Source of the DNA: Streptomyces griseiscabiei
GTDB taxonomy: Bacteria; Actinomycetota; Actinomycetes; Streptomycetales; Streptomycetaceae
Direction of reading: 5' to 3'
DNA: 64,000 nt
Assembly (NCBI RefSeq): GCF_020010925.1
Contig: NZ_JAGJBZ010000003.1
Coordinates: forward strand, 1 to 64,000
The notes under the pieces are model-generated. The model was not told where the DNA came from and ran no database searches. It worked only from the letters and a program-made list of their open reading frames with translations. Position 1 is the stretch's first letter. Each line of letters begins with the position of its first letter. The position numbers were made by a program, and so were the translations under genes. Below, piece by piece: positions 25,871 to 34,100 of this stretch.

Positions 25871-26620
25871 ATGCGCCTGCGTTTCACCGGTACCGAAAGC
25901 AAGGTCGGCAACTGCCCGGCACTGCACGAGAGTCTGGACACCCGAGAGGTGGTGGTGCAGGGCAGGCCGCTGACCGACGCCGAAGACCTTGCTCAGCTGC
26001 GTCATTTCGGCACCGGAGACGCGGCGGTCGTCGTGCCCCGCGAGCTGCTGGTGAACTGGGCGCCGAAGGAGACCGACCCGATGCCCGACATGATCGACGC
26101 GGACGAGTTCACCCGTCTGTTCAGGGACTTCGAGCACAGCGCGTGGCACCTGGAGACCAGGCGGGGCTACGCATCGGACCGTGACGAGACATTCGACGAG
26201 TTCCTCAGGACCGGCGTCGTGGTGTGGGAGCCCGACATGGCCGGCGAGTGGCATCAGAACATCCGGCGCCAGGCCGACATGGGCAAGGCCATCGGGCGGG
26301 TGCGGGTCGTCGACGATCCGCCCACTGACGGACAACGGTTCCTGCTCGGCTACGCGGCGTGCAACGCCGCCACGGGTGAGGACGCCCGCTGTCTGTGGCG
26401 GTCGGACGCCGAGATGCTGCGGCTGCTTGAAGAGGACTTCTGGATCTTCGATTCGCGCCTTGTCGTGGTGCTGCACTTCGACGACGCCGACGAACTGACC
26501 GGCTATGAAGCCAAGACGGAGCCCGCCGAAGTCGTGCGGTATTCCATCGCGCGTGACGCAGCCCTGCATCACGCCGTCCCGTACGACCAGTTCGCGGCGC
26601 GGGTAACCGCCAGGGAATAG
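25871..26620 (+). CDS. DUF6879 protein with an added N-terminal domain
   Basis: A 249-residue protein. Residues 1-68 (MRLRFTGTESKVGNCPALHE to VVPRELLVNW) resemble a small stand-alone protein commonly found beside XRE regulators in Streptomyces. From about residue 76, DADEFTRLFRDFEHSAWHLE and later LCYAACNAAT-like sequence fit DUF6879. The two parts are in one frame with no stop between, so this is a fusion or a read-through of a usual pair. It ends 16 bases before the XRE gene, so the two form an operon of the type often seen as regulator plus small partner. Biochemical role unknown. Confidence 0.72.
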   Translation: MRLRFTGTESKVGNCPALHESLDTREVVVQGRPLTDAEDLAQLRHFGTGDAAVVVPRELLVNWAPKETDPMPDMIDADEFTRLFRDFEHSAWHLETRRGYASDRDETFDEFLRTGVVVWEPDMAGEWHQNIRRQADMGKAIGRVRVVDDPPTDGQRFLLGYAACNAATGEDARCLWRSDAEMLRLLEEDFWIFDSRLVVVLHFDDADELTGYEAKTEPAEVVRYSIARDAALHHAVPYDQFAARVTARE

Positions 26621-26636
26621 GAGCAGACGTATACCG

Positions 26637-27482
26637 GTGACCGACTATCAGCAGGCGCGCGAGGCGCTCGGCGCGCGTTTGAGAGGGCTCAGGTTCACCG
26701 CGCCCGGTGGGCGGATCACCGCTACGCGGCTGGCGGCCCAGCTGAGCTGGCCCGTCTCGAAGGTCAGCAAGCTGGAGCACGGACGGCAGACCGCCACGCA
26801 GAGGGACCTCAGGGCGTGGGTCGACGCCACCGGGCAGCCCGAGGCGTACGAGGAACTCGTCGGTCGGCTCGCGGGGTTCGAGACCCATATCCGCTCCTGG
26901 CGTCGCCAGCTCGCGGCAGGGCAGAGCCCGGTACAGGAGAACTGGGCGACGGAGACCGCCCGCTCGCGGGTCATCCGGGCATGGGAAGAATCCACGGTCA
27001 CCGGGTTGCTCCAGACAGCCGATTACGCGCGGGCGGTCCTCACCCGGTACGCACAGCTGCACGGCTCCACGACGGACACCGAGGAAGCCGTACGGGTCAG
27101 GATGCGGCGGCAGGACTGGCTGTACACATCAGGGCATCGGCTGCGGGTCGTCATGTGGGAAGCCGCGCTGCGGGTCCTGGTCTGTCCGTCCTCCGTGCTG
27201 GTCGCCCAGCTCGACCGGCTCACGGGGGCCATCGGAATGGACACCGTTGAGCTGGGGATCATTCCGCTCTCGGCCCCGGTGAAGATCCCGCCCGGCAACA
27301 GCTTCTGCATCCTGGACGACCGGGTCGTCTCGGCGGAGGACTGGCACGCCGAGCTGTGGTTGGACGACGCCGACAGCATCGCTCTGTACTCGAAGGTCTG
27401 GAGGACCCTCAGCGAGTCGGCCTTGTACGGGGCCGACGCGCACAACGTCATCAACGCGGCCAGGCGCGCACTGAGCCGATGA
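26637..27482 (+). CDS. XRE-family regulator with DUF5753
   Basis: A 281-residue protein. Residues 8-60 form the helix-turn-helix: ARLRGLRFTAPGGRITATRL, LSWPVSKVSKLEHGRQTAT. Residues 100-275 are DUF5753, with the usual EESTVTGLLQTADYARAVL and VRVRMRRQDWLY segments. These proteins are very numerous in Streptomyces and usually pair with a small acidic partner (DUF397); here the upstream partner is the DUF6879 protein. The GTG start at 26637 follows a GGAG site 13 bases upstream. It is convergent with a short GntR gene. Target genes unknown. Confidence 0.92.
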   Translation: MTDYQQAREALGARLRGLRFTAPGGRITATRLAAQLSWPVSKVSKLEHGRQTATQRDLRAWVDATGQPEAYEELVGRLAGFETHIRSWRRQLAAGQSPVQENWATETARSRVIRAWEESTVTGLLQTADYARAVLTRYAQLHGSTTDTEEAVRVRMRRQDWLYTSGHRLRVVMWEAALRVLVCPSSVLVAQLDRLTGAIGMDTVELGIIPLSAPVKIPPGNSFCILDDRVVSAEDWHAELWLDDADSIALYSKVWRTLSESALYGADAHNVINAARRALSR

Positions 27483-27505
27483 AGACAGGCCGTTCAGGGC
27501 CGCCG

Positions 27506-27748
27506 TCACTCAGGCTGCTGGGGGAGTTCGCTGACGAAGGTGCCTACCCCCGGGTGCATCTGTGCGAGCCCCGCAGCCCGCAGTTCCGTCAACACGCGTC
27601 GTGCGGTCATCTGCGCGATGCCGAACTCACCCTGGATCGCCAGAACGCCGGGTAGCTGCGATCCGGGTGGATAGGTCCCGTCTCCGATCCGCCCCTCGAC
27701 GACTGCGTAGACCTGCTTCCAGCGGGGTACGTCCGGCTCCCATTTCAT
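27506..27748 (-). CDS. Short GntR-type winged-helix protein
   Basis: An 80-residue protein that is only the DNA-binding half of a GntR regulator: WKQVYAVVEGRIGDGTYPPG, QGEFGIAQMTARRVLTELRA, GLAQMHPGVGTFV. No effector domain follows. This short form occurs in Streptomyces near mobile and accessory genes. A 14-bp palindrome, CCTAGCTAGCTAGG, lies 65 bp upstream between this gene and the divergent small gene, a likely target site. The ATG has no strong ribosome site. Confidence 0.85.
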   Translation of the reverse strand: MKWEPDVPRWKQVYAVVEGRIGDGTYPPGSQLPGVLAIQGEFGIAQMTARRVLTELRAAGLAQMHPGVGTFVSELPQQPE

Positions 27749-27812
27749 GCTGGGGACGCTAGGCGGCCCGACCAGGATGAGCGAGACGAGCTTGCTAATA
27801 TCGACTATCTAC

Positions 27813-27826
27813 CCTAGCTAGCTAGG
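27813..27826. promoter_or_regulatory. CTAG-rich palindrome in the GntR divergent promoter
   Basis: CCTAGCTAGCTAGG is a perfect 14-bp palindrome flanked by matching TCTACCCTA/TCTACCCTA direct repeats (27808-27816 and 27827-27835). CTAG is rare in this DNA, so the site stands out. It may be the GntR operator. Confidence 0.6.
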
Positions 27827-27846
27827 TCTACCCTATGCAGAGAAGA

Positions 27847-27873
27847 CCCCGGCGGCCTTGCAGGGCCCCGGGG
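27847..27873 (+). promoter_or_regulatory. Leader hairpin before the small gene at 27900
   Basis: CCCCGGCGGCC and GGGCCCCGGGG can pair with one bulge around a TTGCA loop. It lies between the presumed promoter and the ATG. It could be an attenuator or an mRNA stabiliser. Confidence 0.4.
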
Positions 27874-27899
27874 CATGGCCACCAGCCTCTGAGGAGCTG

Positions 27900-28259
27900 A
27901 TGACAGTGAGCATTATCCACGCGCTCGCGCTGTGGGTCCTGGGCGTGTTCGCGCCCGGTACCGGCAGGCGCAGGGCGGGCACGTGTCCCGCCTGGCAGGC
28001 CCCTGCGCGTATGCCGGAGGCGCCCGGTGCGGCTGAGCCGTGGCCTCCGGTGCGGCGGTCGCCGTACGGTCTGGAGGAGCCGTTGCCCGGTGAGGCGACG
28101 GCGGTGGTCCGGCCGTATGTCGTTCTCGCCGAGCGGGAGCGGGCGCAGGAGTGCGAGCGGGCGCGGCAGCGGCGGCGTCGTGTCGCCATGGTTCTCGCGG
28201 CGGACTTCGGTATCGACCTCGACCTGCATGTGGTGGGCGCCGAGGCGGTGGCCGGATGA
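27900..28259 (+). CDS. Conserved small hypothetical protein
   Basis: A 119-residue protein. It starts MTVSIIHALALWVLGVFAPG, a single hydrophobic anchor, followed by a Pro/Ala-rich middle and an arginine-rich helix (ERARQRRRRVAMVLAADFG). Proteins with this layout recur in Streptomyces next to small zinc proteins and methyltransferases, as here; no function is known. GAGGAG precedes the ATG. Its stop overlaps the start of the next gene in an ATGA junction, so they are coupled. Confidence 0.72.
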   Translation: MTVSIIHALALWVLGVFAPGTGRRRAGTCPAWQAPARMPEAPGAAEPWPPVRRSPYGLEEPLPGEATAVVRPYVVLAERERAQECERARQRRRRVAMVLAADFGIDLDLHVVGAEAVAG

Positions 28260-28530
28260 GTGGGCCGAGCGAGCACGGCGAGCGCCCCGGGGCGGCCCCG
28301 GGCGGGACACGGGCGCCGGTGCGGATGTGCGTGCGCTGCTGTGCATCACCGATGCACCGGTCGTCGTCTCCGAGGTCCATCAAGGCACCGGTCCCGGCTT
28401 CACGGTGTACGCGTGCCGGGACTGCGCCCCGCACTTCCCGCGGGTGCCGGATGCGCTGTCGCTGCCGCCCGCGTCCTGCCGGGGCGAGGACCGCTCACCG
28501 TGCGACGACCAGGTCCCCGACAGCCACTGA
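28256..28530 (+). pseudogene. Small CxxC zinc-type protein broken by a frameshift
   Basis: The ATGA-coupled start at 28256 opens a frame reading MSGPSEHGERPG...VRMCVRCC. The natural continuation, ITDAPVVVSEVHQGTGPGF then YACRDCAPHF, is in a different frame, entered about base 28346. The whole span is 275 nt, one base short of a multiple of three, so a single-base deletion (or a sequencing error, or programmed shift) splits it. Joined, it would be about 91 residues with two CxxC pairs, likely one zinc site. In the actual first frame the protein runs into Ser/Arg/Pro-rich filler. Confidence 0.65.
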
Positions 28531-28576
28531 CCTTGGCTCCAGTCACCCCCGCCCTCCGACGACCAGAGGAACAGCC

Positions 28577-29230
28577 GTGCCCGTACCGCATGACATCGTC
28601 GCCGAGACCGAACTGTGGGACGCCTACGCCGAGTCCGCGTTCAAGGACGACGCCGAGCCGTCGTTCTGCTGGACCCAGTACGCCGGACACGGTCCCGGGC
28701 CGGAACTGCTCGGCAGCCCGGCGGCCGTGCTGGAGGTCGGATGCGGTACCGGCCGCGCCCTCGCCCACCTCGCGCGGCAGGGCGTCAAGGCCACCGGGGT
28801 CGACCTGTCGCCGCGCATGGTGGCGCTCGCGGGAGAGAAGTGGGCGGCGCTCGGGGTGCGGATCGAGGCGGGGGAGGTCCTCGACTGGCTCGCCGCCGAC
28901 GAGGGACGGTACGACGCCGTGTACTCCGTCTTCGGCGCGGCCTGGTTCACCGACCCCTCCCGCCTCTTCCCCCTCGTCCGTGAACACCTCACCCCCGGCG
29001 GTGTCTTCGTGTTCTCCCAGCCGCCGGCCATCCCGGGCGCCTATGGGCCGCAGGGCATGTACAAGGGCGGGTTCGCGGGGAAGGCCATGTTCACCTACCG
29101 CTACAGCTACCGGCCCGCGGTGTGGGAGCGGCACCTGCTCAGGGCAGGGTTCACGTCCGCCGAGGCGACGGTGGTGGAGGCCCCACAAGCCGGGCACATC
29201 GGCACGCTCATCGTCCGGGCCCGTGCCTGA
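28577..29230 (+). CDS. Class I SAM-dependent methyltransferase
   Basis: A 217-residue methyltransferase. SAM-binding motif I is VLEVGCGTGRALAHL near residue 54, followed by the acidic end of strand 2 in TGVDLSPRMVALA and a motif IV-like YDAVYSVFGAAWF. The end YSYRPAVWERHLLRAGF is typical of small-molecule methylases of the Streptomyces accessory type. GTG at 28577 has AGAGGA upstream. It is the last gene of the row starting at 27900. Substrate unknown. Confidence 0.88.
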   Translation: MPVPHDIVAETELWDAYAESAFKDDAEPSFCWTQYAGHGPGPELLGSPAAVLEVGCGTGRALAHLARQGVKATGVDLSPRMVALAGEKWAALGVRIEAGEVLDWLAADEGRYDAVYSVFGAAWFTDPSRLFPLVREHLTPGGVFVFSQPPAIPGAYGPQGMYKGGFAGKAMFTYRYSYRPAVWERHLLRAGFTSAEATVVEAPQAGHIGTLIVRARA

Positions 29231-29263
29231 CAGTCGTGTCACGGCCCTGACCAACACCAGCGA

Positions 29264-30112
29264 TCAGCTGTCTGCGGAGAGGAGCCCGGCAACGAGTTGT
29301 CCGGTGAGTACCACGCACCGTGTCCGGGCCGGGGAGAAGCCGTAGGGCATCTTGGTTATCGCTTCGAAGGCGCTCATGTGGACCTCCTCGTCCTCCTCGC
29401 CGCTCGCCTCGGCGTCGTAGATGTCGAAGAGCTTCTCCTCGGCCGCGTCCAGTCCGGCCGCTTCGATGGCCTCGTTCAGGGCCTTGTGGTGGGCGCAGTG
29501 CTGCGCGGCGAGTTCGTCGACCCGTGGGTCGTGGGGGTCGACGGTGTCATCGAGGGCGGCGTCGGCCGCTTCGAGGCGGTCCGCCTCGGCCCGTAGGCCG
29601 GGATGGGTCGCCAGGATGATGAACACGCTGGCTTGGATCGCGGCTCCCAGCGGCCCGAAGATCCGTTCCGTGACCAGCAGGGCGTCCAGGTCGGAGGGGC
29701 GCAGCGACCCAGGAGGCAGGTGGCTGAGCCGGTCCGTGACCAACGGGGAGAGCAAGCCCAGTGGGCTGCCCACGGCCCGCAGGCGCTGGACCGCCGCTCG
29801 CTGACGCTTGATGTCGGCCTCCTGGGCGGCCAGGGTTTCCTCCAGCCGGCCCAGGACGTCTTCCACGTCCCGGGCTTCGTTGAAGGCGGTCCGCATGTCG
29901 TCCAGGCCGATGCCGGCCTCGGACATCTTGCGGACCCACAGCAGGCGGATCATGTCGTCGTAGCCATAGCGGCGGCGTCCGTCTCCGCCTCGCTCGGGCT
30001 CCGGCAGCAGACCGATCTGGTGGTAGTGACGAATGGCCCGCGGGGTGGTTCCGGCGAAGGCGGCGGCATCGCCGATCTTGACCTTGCGGGGAGGCATGGG
30101 GGTGGGGTACAT
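29264..30112 (-). CDS. MerR-family regulator with a large C-terminal domain
   Basis: A 282-residue regulator. The N-terminal MerR helix-turn-helix is at residues 9-75: VKIGDAAAFAGTTPRAIRHY, IGLLPEPERGGDGRRRYGYD. A dimerisation coiled coil follows at about 95-130. The remaining 150 residues form a helical ligand-type domain with no metal-binding cysteines in the usual places, so a metal sensor is unlikely. A 21-bp palindrome 42 bases upstream is probably its operator. It is divergent from a DUF2071 gene. Confidence 0.88.
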   Translation of the reverse strand: MYPTPMPPRKVKIGDAAAFAGTTPRAIRHYHQIGLLPEPERGGDGRRRYGYDDMIRLLWVRKMSEAGIGLDDMRTAFNEARDVEDVLGRLEETLAAQEADIKRQRAAVQRLRAVGSPLGLLSPLVTDRLSHLPPGSLRPSDLDALLVTERIFGPLGAAIQASVFIILATHPGLRAEADRLEAADAALDDTVDPHDPRVDELAAQHCAHHKALNEAIEAAGLDAAEEKLFDIYDAEASGEEDEEVHMSAFEAITKMPYGFSPARTRCVVLTGQLVAGLLSADS

Positions 30113-30153
30113 CGCAGACAGGGCCTTTCGTGCCGTGGTGCCCTCGACGACAC

Positions 30154-30174
30154 CACATGCCGCTACGGCATGTG
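30154..30174. promoter_or_regulatory. MerR operator-like palindrome
   Basis: CACATGCCG, CTA, CGGCATGTG: perfect 9-bp arms with a 3-nt centre, 42 bases before the MerR start and 128 bases before the divergent DUF2071 gene. Confidence 0.65.
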
Positions 30175-30301
30175 CAACTACACACCCCCCTGACCCTGAC
30201 GGGCTGCCGGCCTGTCGGGCGCTCCCTCGTCATGGGTTCGGAGCAGGAGTAGCTCCGGGCCTGCCGTGGGCTTCGGCGTACGGCCGTAGTAGTACTGGCG
30301 C

Positions 30302-31162
30302 ATGCCGCAGTCACCCGGATGGGGCCCGGACCCCGTCACCACCACCAGCGCCAGCACTGCCAGCACCGCGACCACACCCGTCCATTCCGTCCATCCCGTC
30401 AGTCCCCTCACGCCCATCACCCCCGACGCGCCCGAGGCGATAGCGCGGCCCCTGCTCACGCAGTCCTGGCTCGATCTGACCTTCGTGCACTGGGCCGTCG
30501 AGCCGGAGGCCGTCGCCGGGCTGCTGCCGCCGGGGACCGTGCCCGACACGCTGGACGGGGTGACGTACGTCGGGCTGGTCGCGTTCCGGATGCACAAGGT
30601 GGGGTGGCTGCGGCTGCCGGGCGTGCCCTATCTGGGCAGTTTCCCGGAGACCAATGTGCGGCTCTACTCGGTGGACGGGCACGGGCGGCGCGGCGTCGTC
30701 TTCCGTTCGCTCGACGCGTCGCGGCTGTTGCCGGTGGTGGTCGGGCGGTTCGGCTTCCGGATGCCGTACCTGTGGTCCCGGATGGACATCGAGCCCGGCG
30801 GCGGAGGCGTGGGCGACCTGGTCACCTACACCAGCTCCCGGCGGTGGCCCGGACCCCGTGGGGCGGGGACCCGGATCGTCGTGCGGGTGGGCGGGCCGAT
30901 CGACGAGCCGACCGGGCTGGAGCACTTCCTGACCGCGCGGTGGGGGATGCACGGGGCGTTCTTCGGGCGCTCGATGTTCCTGCCCAACGCCCACCCGCGC
31001 TGGCCGCTGCACCGGGCCGAACTGGTCGAGTGCGAGGAGGACCTGCTGGCCGCCGCCGGACTCCCGGCGCCCGTCGGGCGGCCCGTCAGCGTCCTCTACT
31101 CACCCGGCGTCCCCGCCCGCTTCGGCCGCCCGGCCCGCCCGGCGGGCATCCCGACGCCCTGA
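30302..31162 (+). CDS. DUF2071 (YqjF-like) protein
   Basis: A 286-residue protein. From residue 45 it follows the DUF2071 pattern: PLLTQSWLDLTFVHWAVEPE, LLPPGTVPDTLDG, GSFPETNVRLYSVDG, then a beta-rich body. The family is common in actinomycetes with no firm function. The first 40 residues are a Thr/Ser/Pro stretch encoded by short DNA repeats, so a later start is possible. Its 3' end overlaps the 3' end of the giant synthase gene by 63 bp on the opposite strand. Confidence 0.85.
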   Translation: MPQSPGWGPDPVTTTSASTASTATTPVHSVHPVSPLTPITPDAPEAIARPLLTQSWLDLTFVHWAVEPEAVAGLLPPGTVPDTLDGVTYVGLVAFRMHKVGWLRLPGVPYLGSFPETNVRLYSVDGHGRRGVVFRSLDASRLLPVVVGRFGFRMPYLWSRMDIEPGGGGVGDLVTYTSSRRWPGPRGAGTRIVVRVGGPIDEPTGLEHFLTARWGMHGAFFGRSMFLPNAHPRWPLHRAELVECEEDLLAAAGLPAPVGRPVSVLYSPGVPARFGRPARPAGIPTP

Positions 31163-34100
31163 CCCGGCGGCGGACCGCGACGGCGGCGGGGGCAGCGCCG
31201 TCAGAGCCTCCGGTGGGACGGTGTGGTCGAGGAGGTGGAGGGGGGCCGGGTGGACGGCGGCGGCCTTGGCGGCGTTCCAGTGGGCGAGGGCTCGGGGGAG
31301 GTCCACCAGGCCGTGGATCAGGGGGAGTTCCGTGTCGGGGGCGTGGGCGTGGAGGAGGGACTCCAGGCGGCAGGAGGCGAGGGTGCCGGGGAGGTGGAGC
31401 GCCAGATGTTGTGGGGGGCGGGTGGTGGCGTGGCCGGTGGGCGGGGTCAGGGCGCCCAGGGCGGTGAGGGCCGGGGCCGGGAGGTCCGGTGAGAGGTGGG
31501 TCTCCGTGGCGTCCAGGGACAGCAGGCCGCCTCCCACGATCAGTACGTCTCCCTCGCGCCGCATACGGTCCAGGGCCCGTGCGGTGTCGAAACAGTGGGG
31601 GAAGGAGTCGTCCACCACGATCGTGCCGGGCCGCAGCCGGTCGACGTCCAGCACGGTCGCCGTACCGCCGCCGACCGCCGTGACGAGGAGATCGGCGGTG
31701 TCGTAGACCTCGGCGGGGAGGGTGCGGGGGTCGGCCGGTTCGACCACCCGCACGGACATCGCCGGGTGCTCGGCGGTCAGTTCGGCGGCCAGGCGTCGGA
31801 GGCGCGGGGCGCTGCCGGGCACGTCGCAGAGCAGGAGCCCGGCCGGGGGGTGGGGGCTGAGGGCCAGGAGCAGACGCAGCGAGGACGTGCCGATGGAACC
31901 GCAGCCGACGACGGCGAGGGTGAGTTCGGCGAGGTCCCGGCCGGTCGCGTCGAGGGCGCCGCGGACCGTGGCCACCACGGCGACCGTCGTGGCCGCGTGG
32001 CCTGTGGTCAGGGCGGGGCGGGCGCCGGCCGTGGGGGAGGCCTCGCGCAGGACGTCGTAGCCGTAGCCGGTGAGGGAGGGGATCATGCCGGCCAGGGATA
32101 CGCAGCGGGCGCCGAGGGTCGCGGCGTGGTCCATGGCGTGTGCGGTGAGAGCGGCCAGCGGGTGGGGCGTCGGAGGGGCGGTCAGTTCGTCGGCGAAGAG
32201 GGGCAGGGCGACGAAGCCGGATCTGCCGAGGGGCGTGGTGACGGTCTCCAGGAGCCTGGGCCGGCCGTCCGGAAAGAGCAGGGCGCGGATCGTCTCACGG
32301 CCGGGTGCCTTCTCCGGGGGGAGCCCGGCGAAGGCGGCGAGGGCGTGCGGGTCGGGGAGGTAGCCGATCAGCGCGGCGTCGAGGGGAGGAGGGGGAGGAG
32401 GAGAGGGGGAGGGAGGGGTGGGGGTGTTGGTCGGCTGTGCGTTTTCCTTCAGTTGGCTGGTCAACTCCTCTATGAAGGAGCCGAGTTGCTCACCCGTCAT
32501 GGCCGATGCCGACGCGCGGGCCGTGATGCTGAGGCCTCCGTCGTCCGGGGTGGGGCGTACGGCCAGGAAGACGTCGGTGCCCAGGGGCGGCGGGGCGAGT
32601 TCGGTGGCGGAGTCGTCGGCCCGGAGTGTGAGGGGCGGGGGTGCGTCGGTGGGCGTGTCCAGGGCGGTGAAGTCCAGGAAGGTGAAGAAGAACTGGGCGG
32701 TGCGGGGGAGGCCTTGGGGCGTACGGAGGTCACGGAGGTCATGGAGGTTCAGGGGGCCGGTGGCGCGGGCCGTGAGCGACTCCGCGGCCACGCGGTGGAG
32801 GTCCTCGTCGAAGCCGGGGGCGGGGAGGGGGTCCTCGGACGGGTTCGCCGGGCGCAGGGCCACCGCCTCGGCGAACGGGCCGAAGACGTCGTGGGTGTCC
32901 CGGTCGGTCTCGTCCCGGCCGGTGACGGCCATGCCCAGCACCAGGTCACGGCGGCCGGTGAGGGTGGTGAGGGCGCGGTAGTACGCGGTGAGGACCGGGG
33001 CGTGGAGCGTGGTGCCGGCGGTCCGGGCTAGGCGGCGCAGGGCGTGGGTGCGGTCGGCGTCGAGGGTGAGGGTGGCGGTGTGGAAGGCGGGGGTGGGGGC
33101 GGAGCCGGGGGTGTGGGGGGTGCACAGGACGGGCGGGGTGTACGGGGTGAGGTGACGTGCGCGGTACGCCTCGGCCTCCGGGGTCGTGGGCCGGTGGGGT
33201 GCGGTGCGGTGCAGGACGTGGTCGCGGAAGGTGGAGCGCGGGGGCTCCAGGCCGTGGGGGAGGCCGCGTGCGAAACGGCCGTACACGGTGAGGAGTTCGC
33301 GGCTGAGGAGGGCCGCGCTGTAGCCGTCGCCGATGAGGTGGTGGGCGTGGACGAGGAGTACGTGGTCGTCCGGCGTGATCGTGAAGAGGCGTAGGCGGAG
33401 CAGGGGCCAGGCCCAGGTTTCGAAGCGGCGGGCCGCCTCCTGGGCGACCCGCTCCTCCAGCAGCCCGGGGTGGGTGAGGGTCTCCGTCTCGACGGGGAGT
33501 CGTAGCGAGGCCGGGAGTTCCTGCTGCACGGGCGGGCGGGCGCCCGCCGGGAAGACCGTGCGGAGCATGGGGTGCCGGGCCATGAGGACGTCCACGGCCC
33601 GTTGGAACAGGTCCGGGTCGACGGGTCCGTGGACGCGGAAACGGGCCAGCCAGGCGGGGTCGGGGCCGGCTGCGCCGACCGGGCCCGGCCCTCCGGTGGT
33701 GAGGGCGTCGGCGAGGAGGAAGCCCTGTTGGGAGGGGGTGAGGGGGTACGGGGTGAGGGTGTCGAGGGGGGTGGTGGCGGCACTGTCGGGGGCCGGGTCG
33801 GGGGCGGTGTCGTCGATGGCTGCCGCCAGGGCCGTCAGGGTGCGGTGCGTGTAGACGGTGGTGGGGCGGGGCAGCGCGGGGCGCTCGTCGCGCAGGCGGG
33901 AGAACATCTCCAGCACCGTGATGGAGTCGCCGCCGAGGATGAAGAAGTCGTCCTCGCGGCTGATCTCGGGTTCCGGTACGTCCAGGAGGGCGGACCAGGT
34001 GCGCGCCAGCAGGTGTTCGGTGGGGGTGGCGGGCGGGGCTCCACCCTGGGTGGTGCCGGCGGCGATGCCAGGTGCGGGGGTCGCGGGGGTCGCGGTGGTG

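Noticed and set aside
31200..32375. Standard thioesterase or SDR-type terminal reductase
   Set aside because: No GxSxG serine and no SDR GxxGxxG...YxxxK layout; the single Rossmann motif is in mid-domain, as in AAR.
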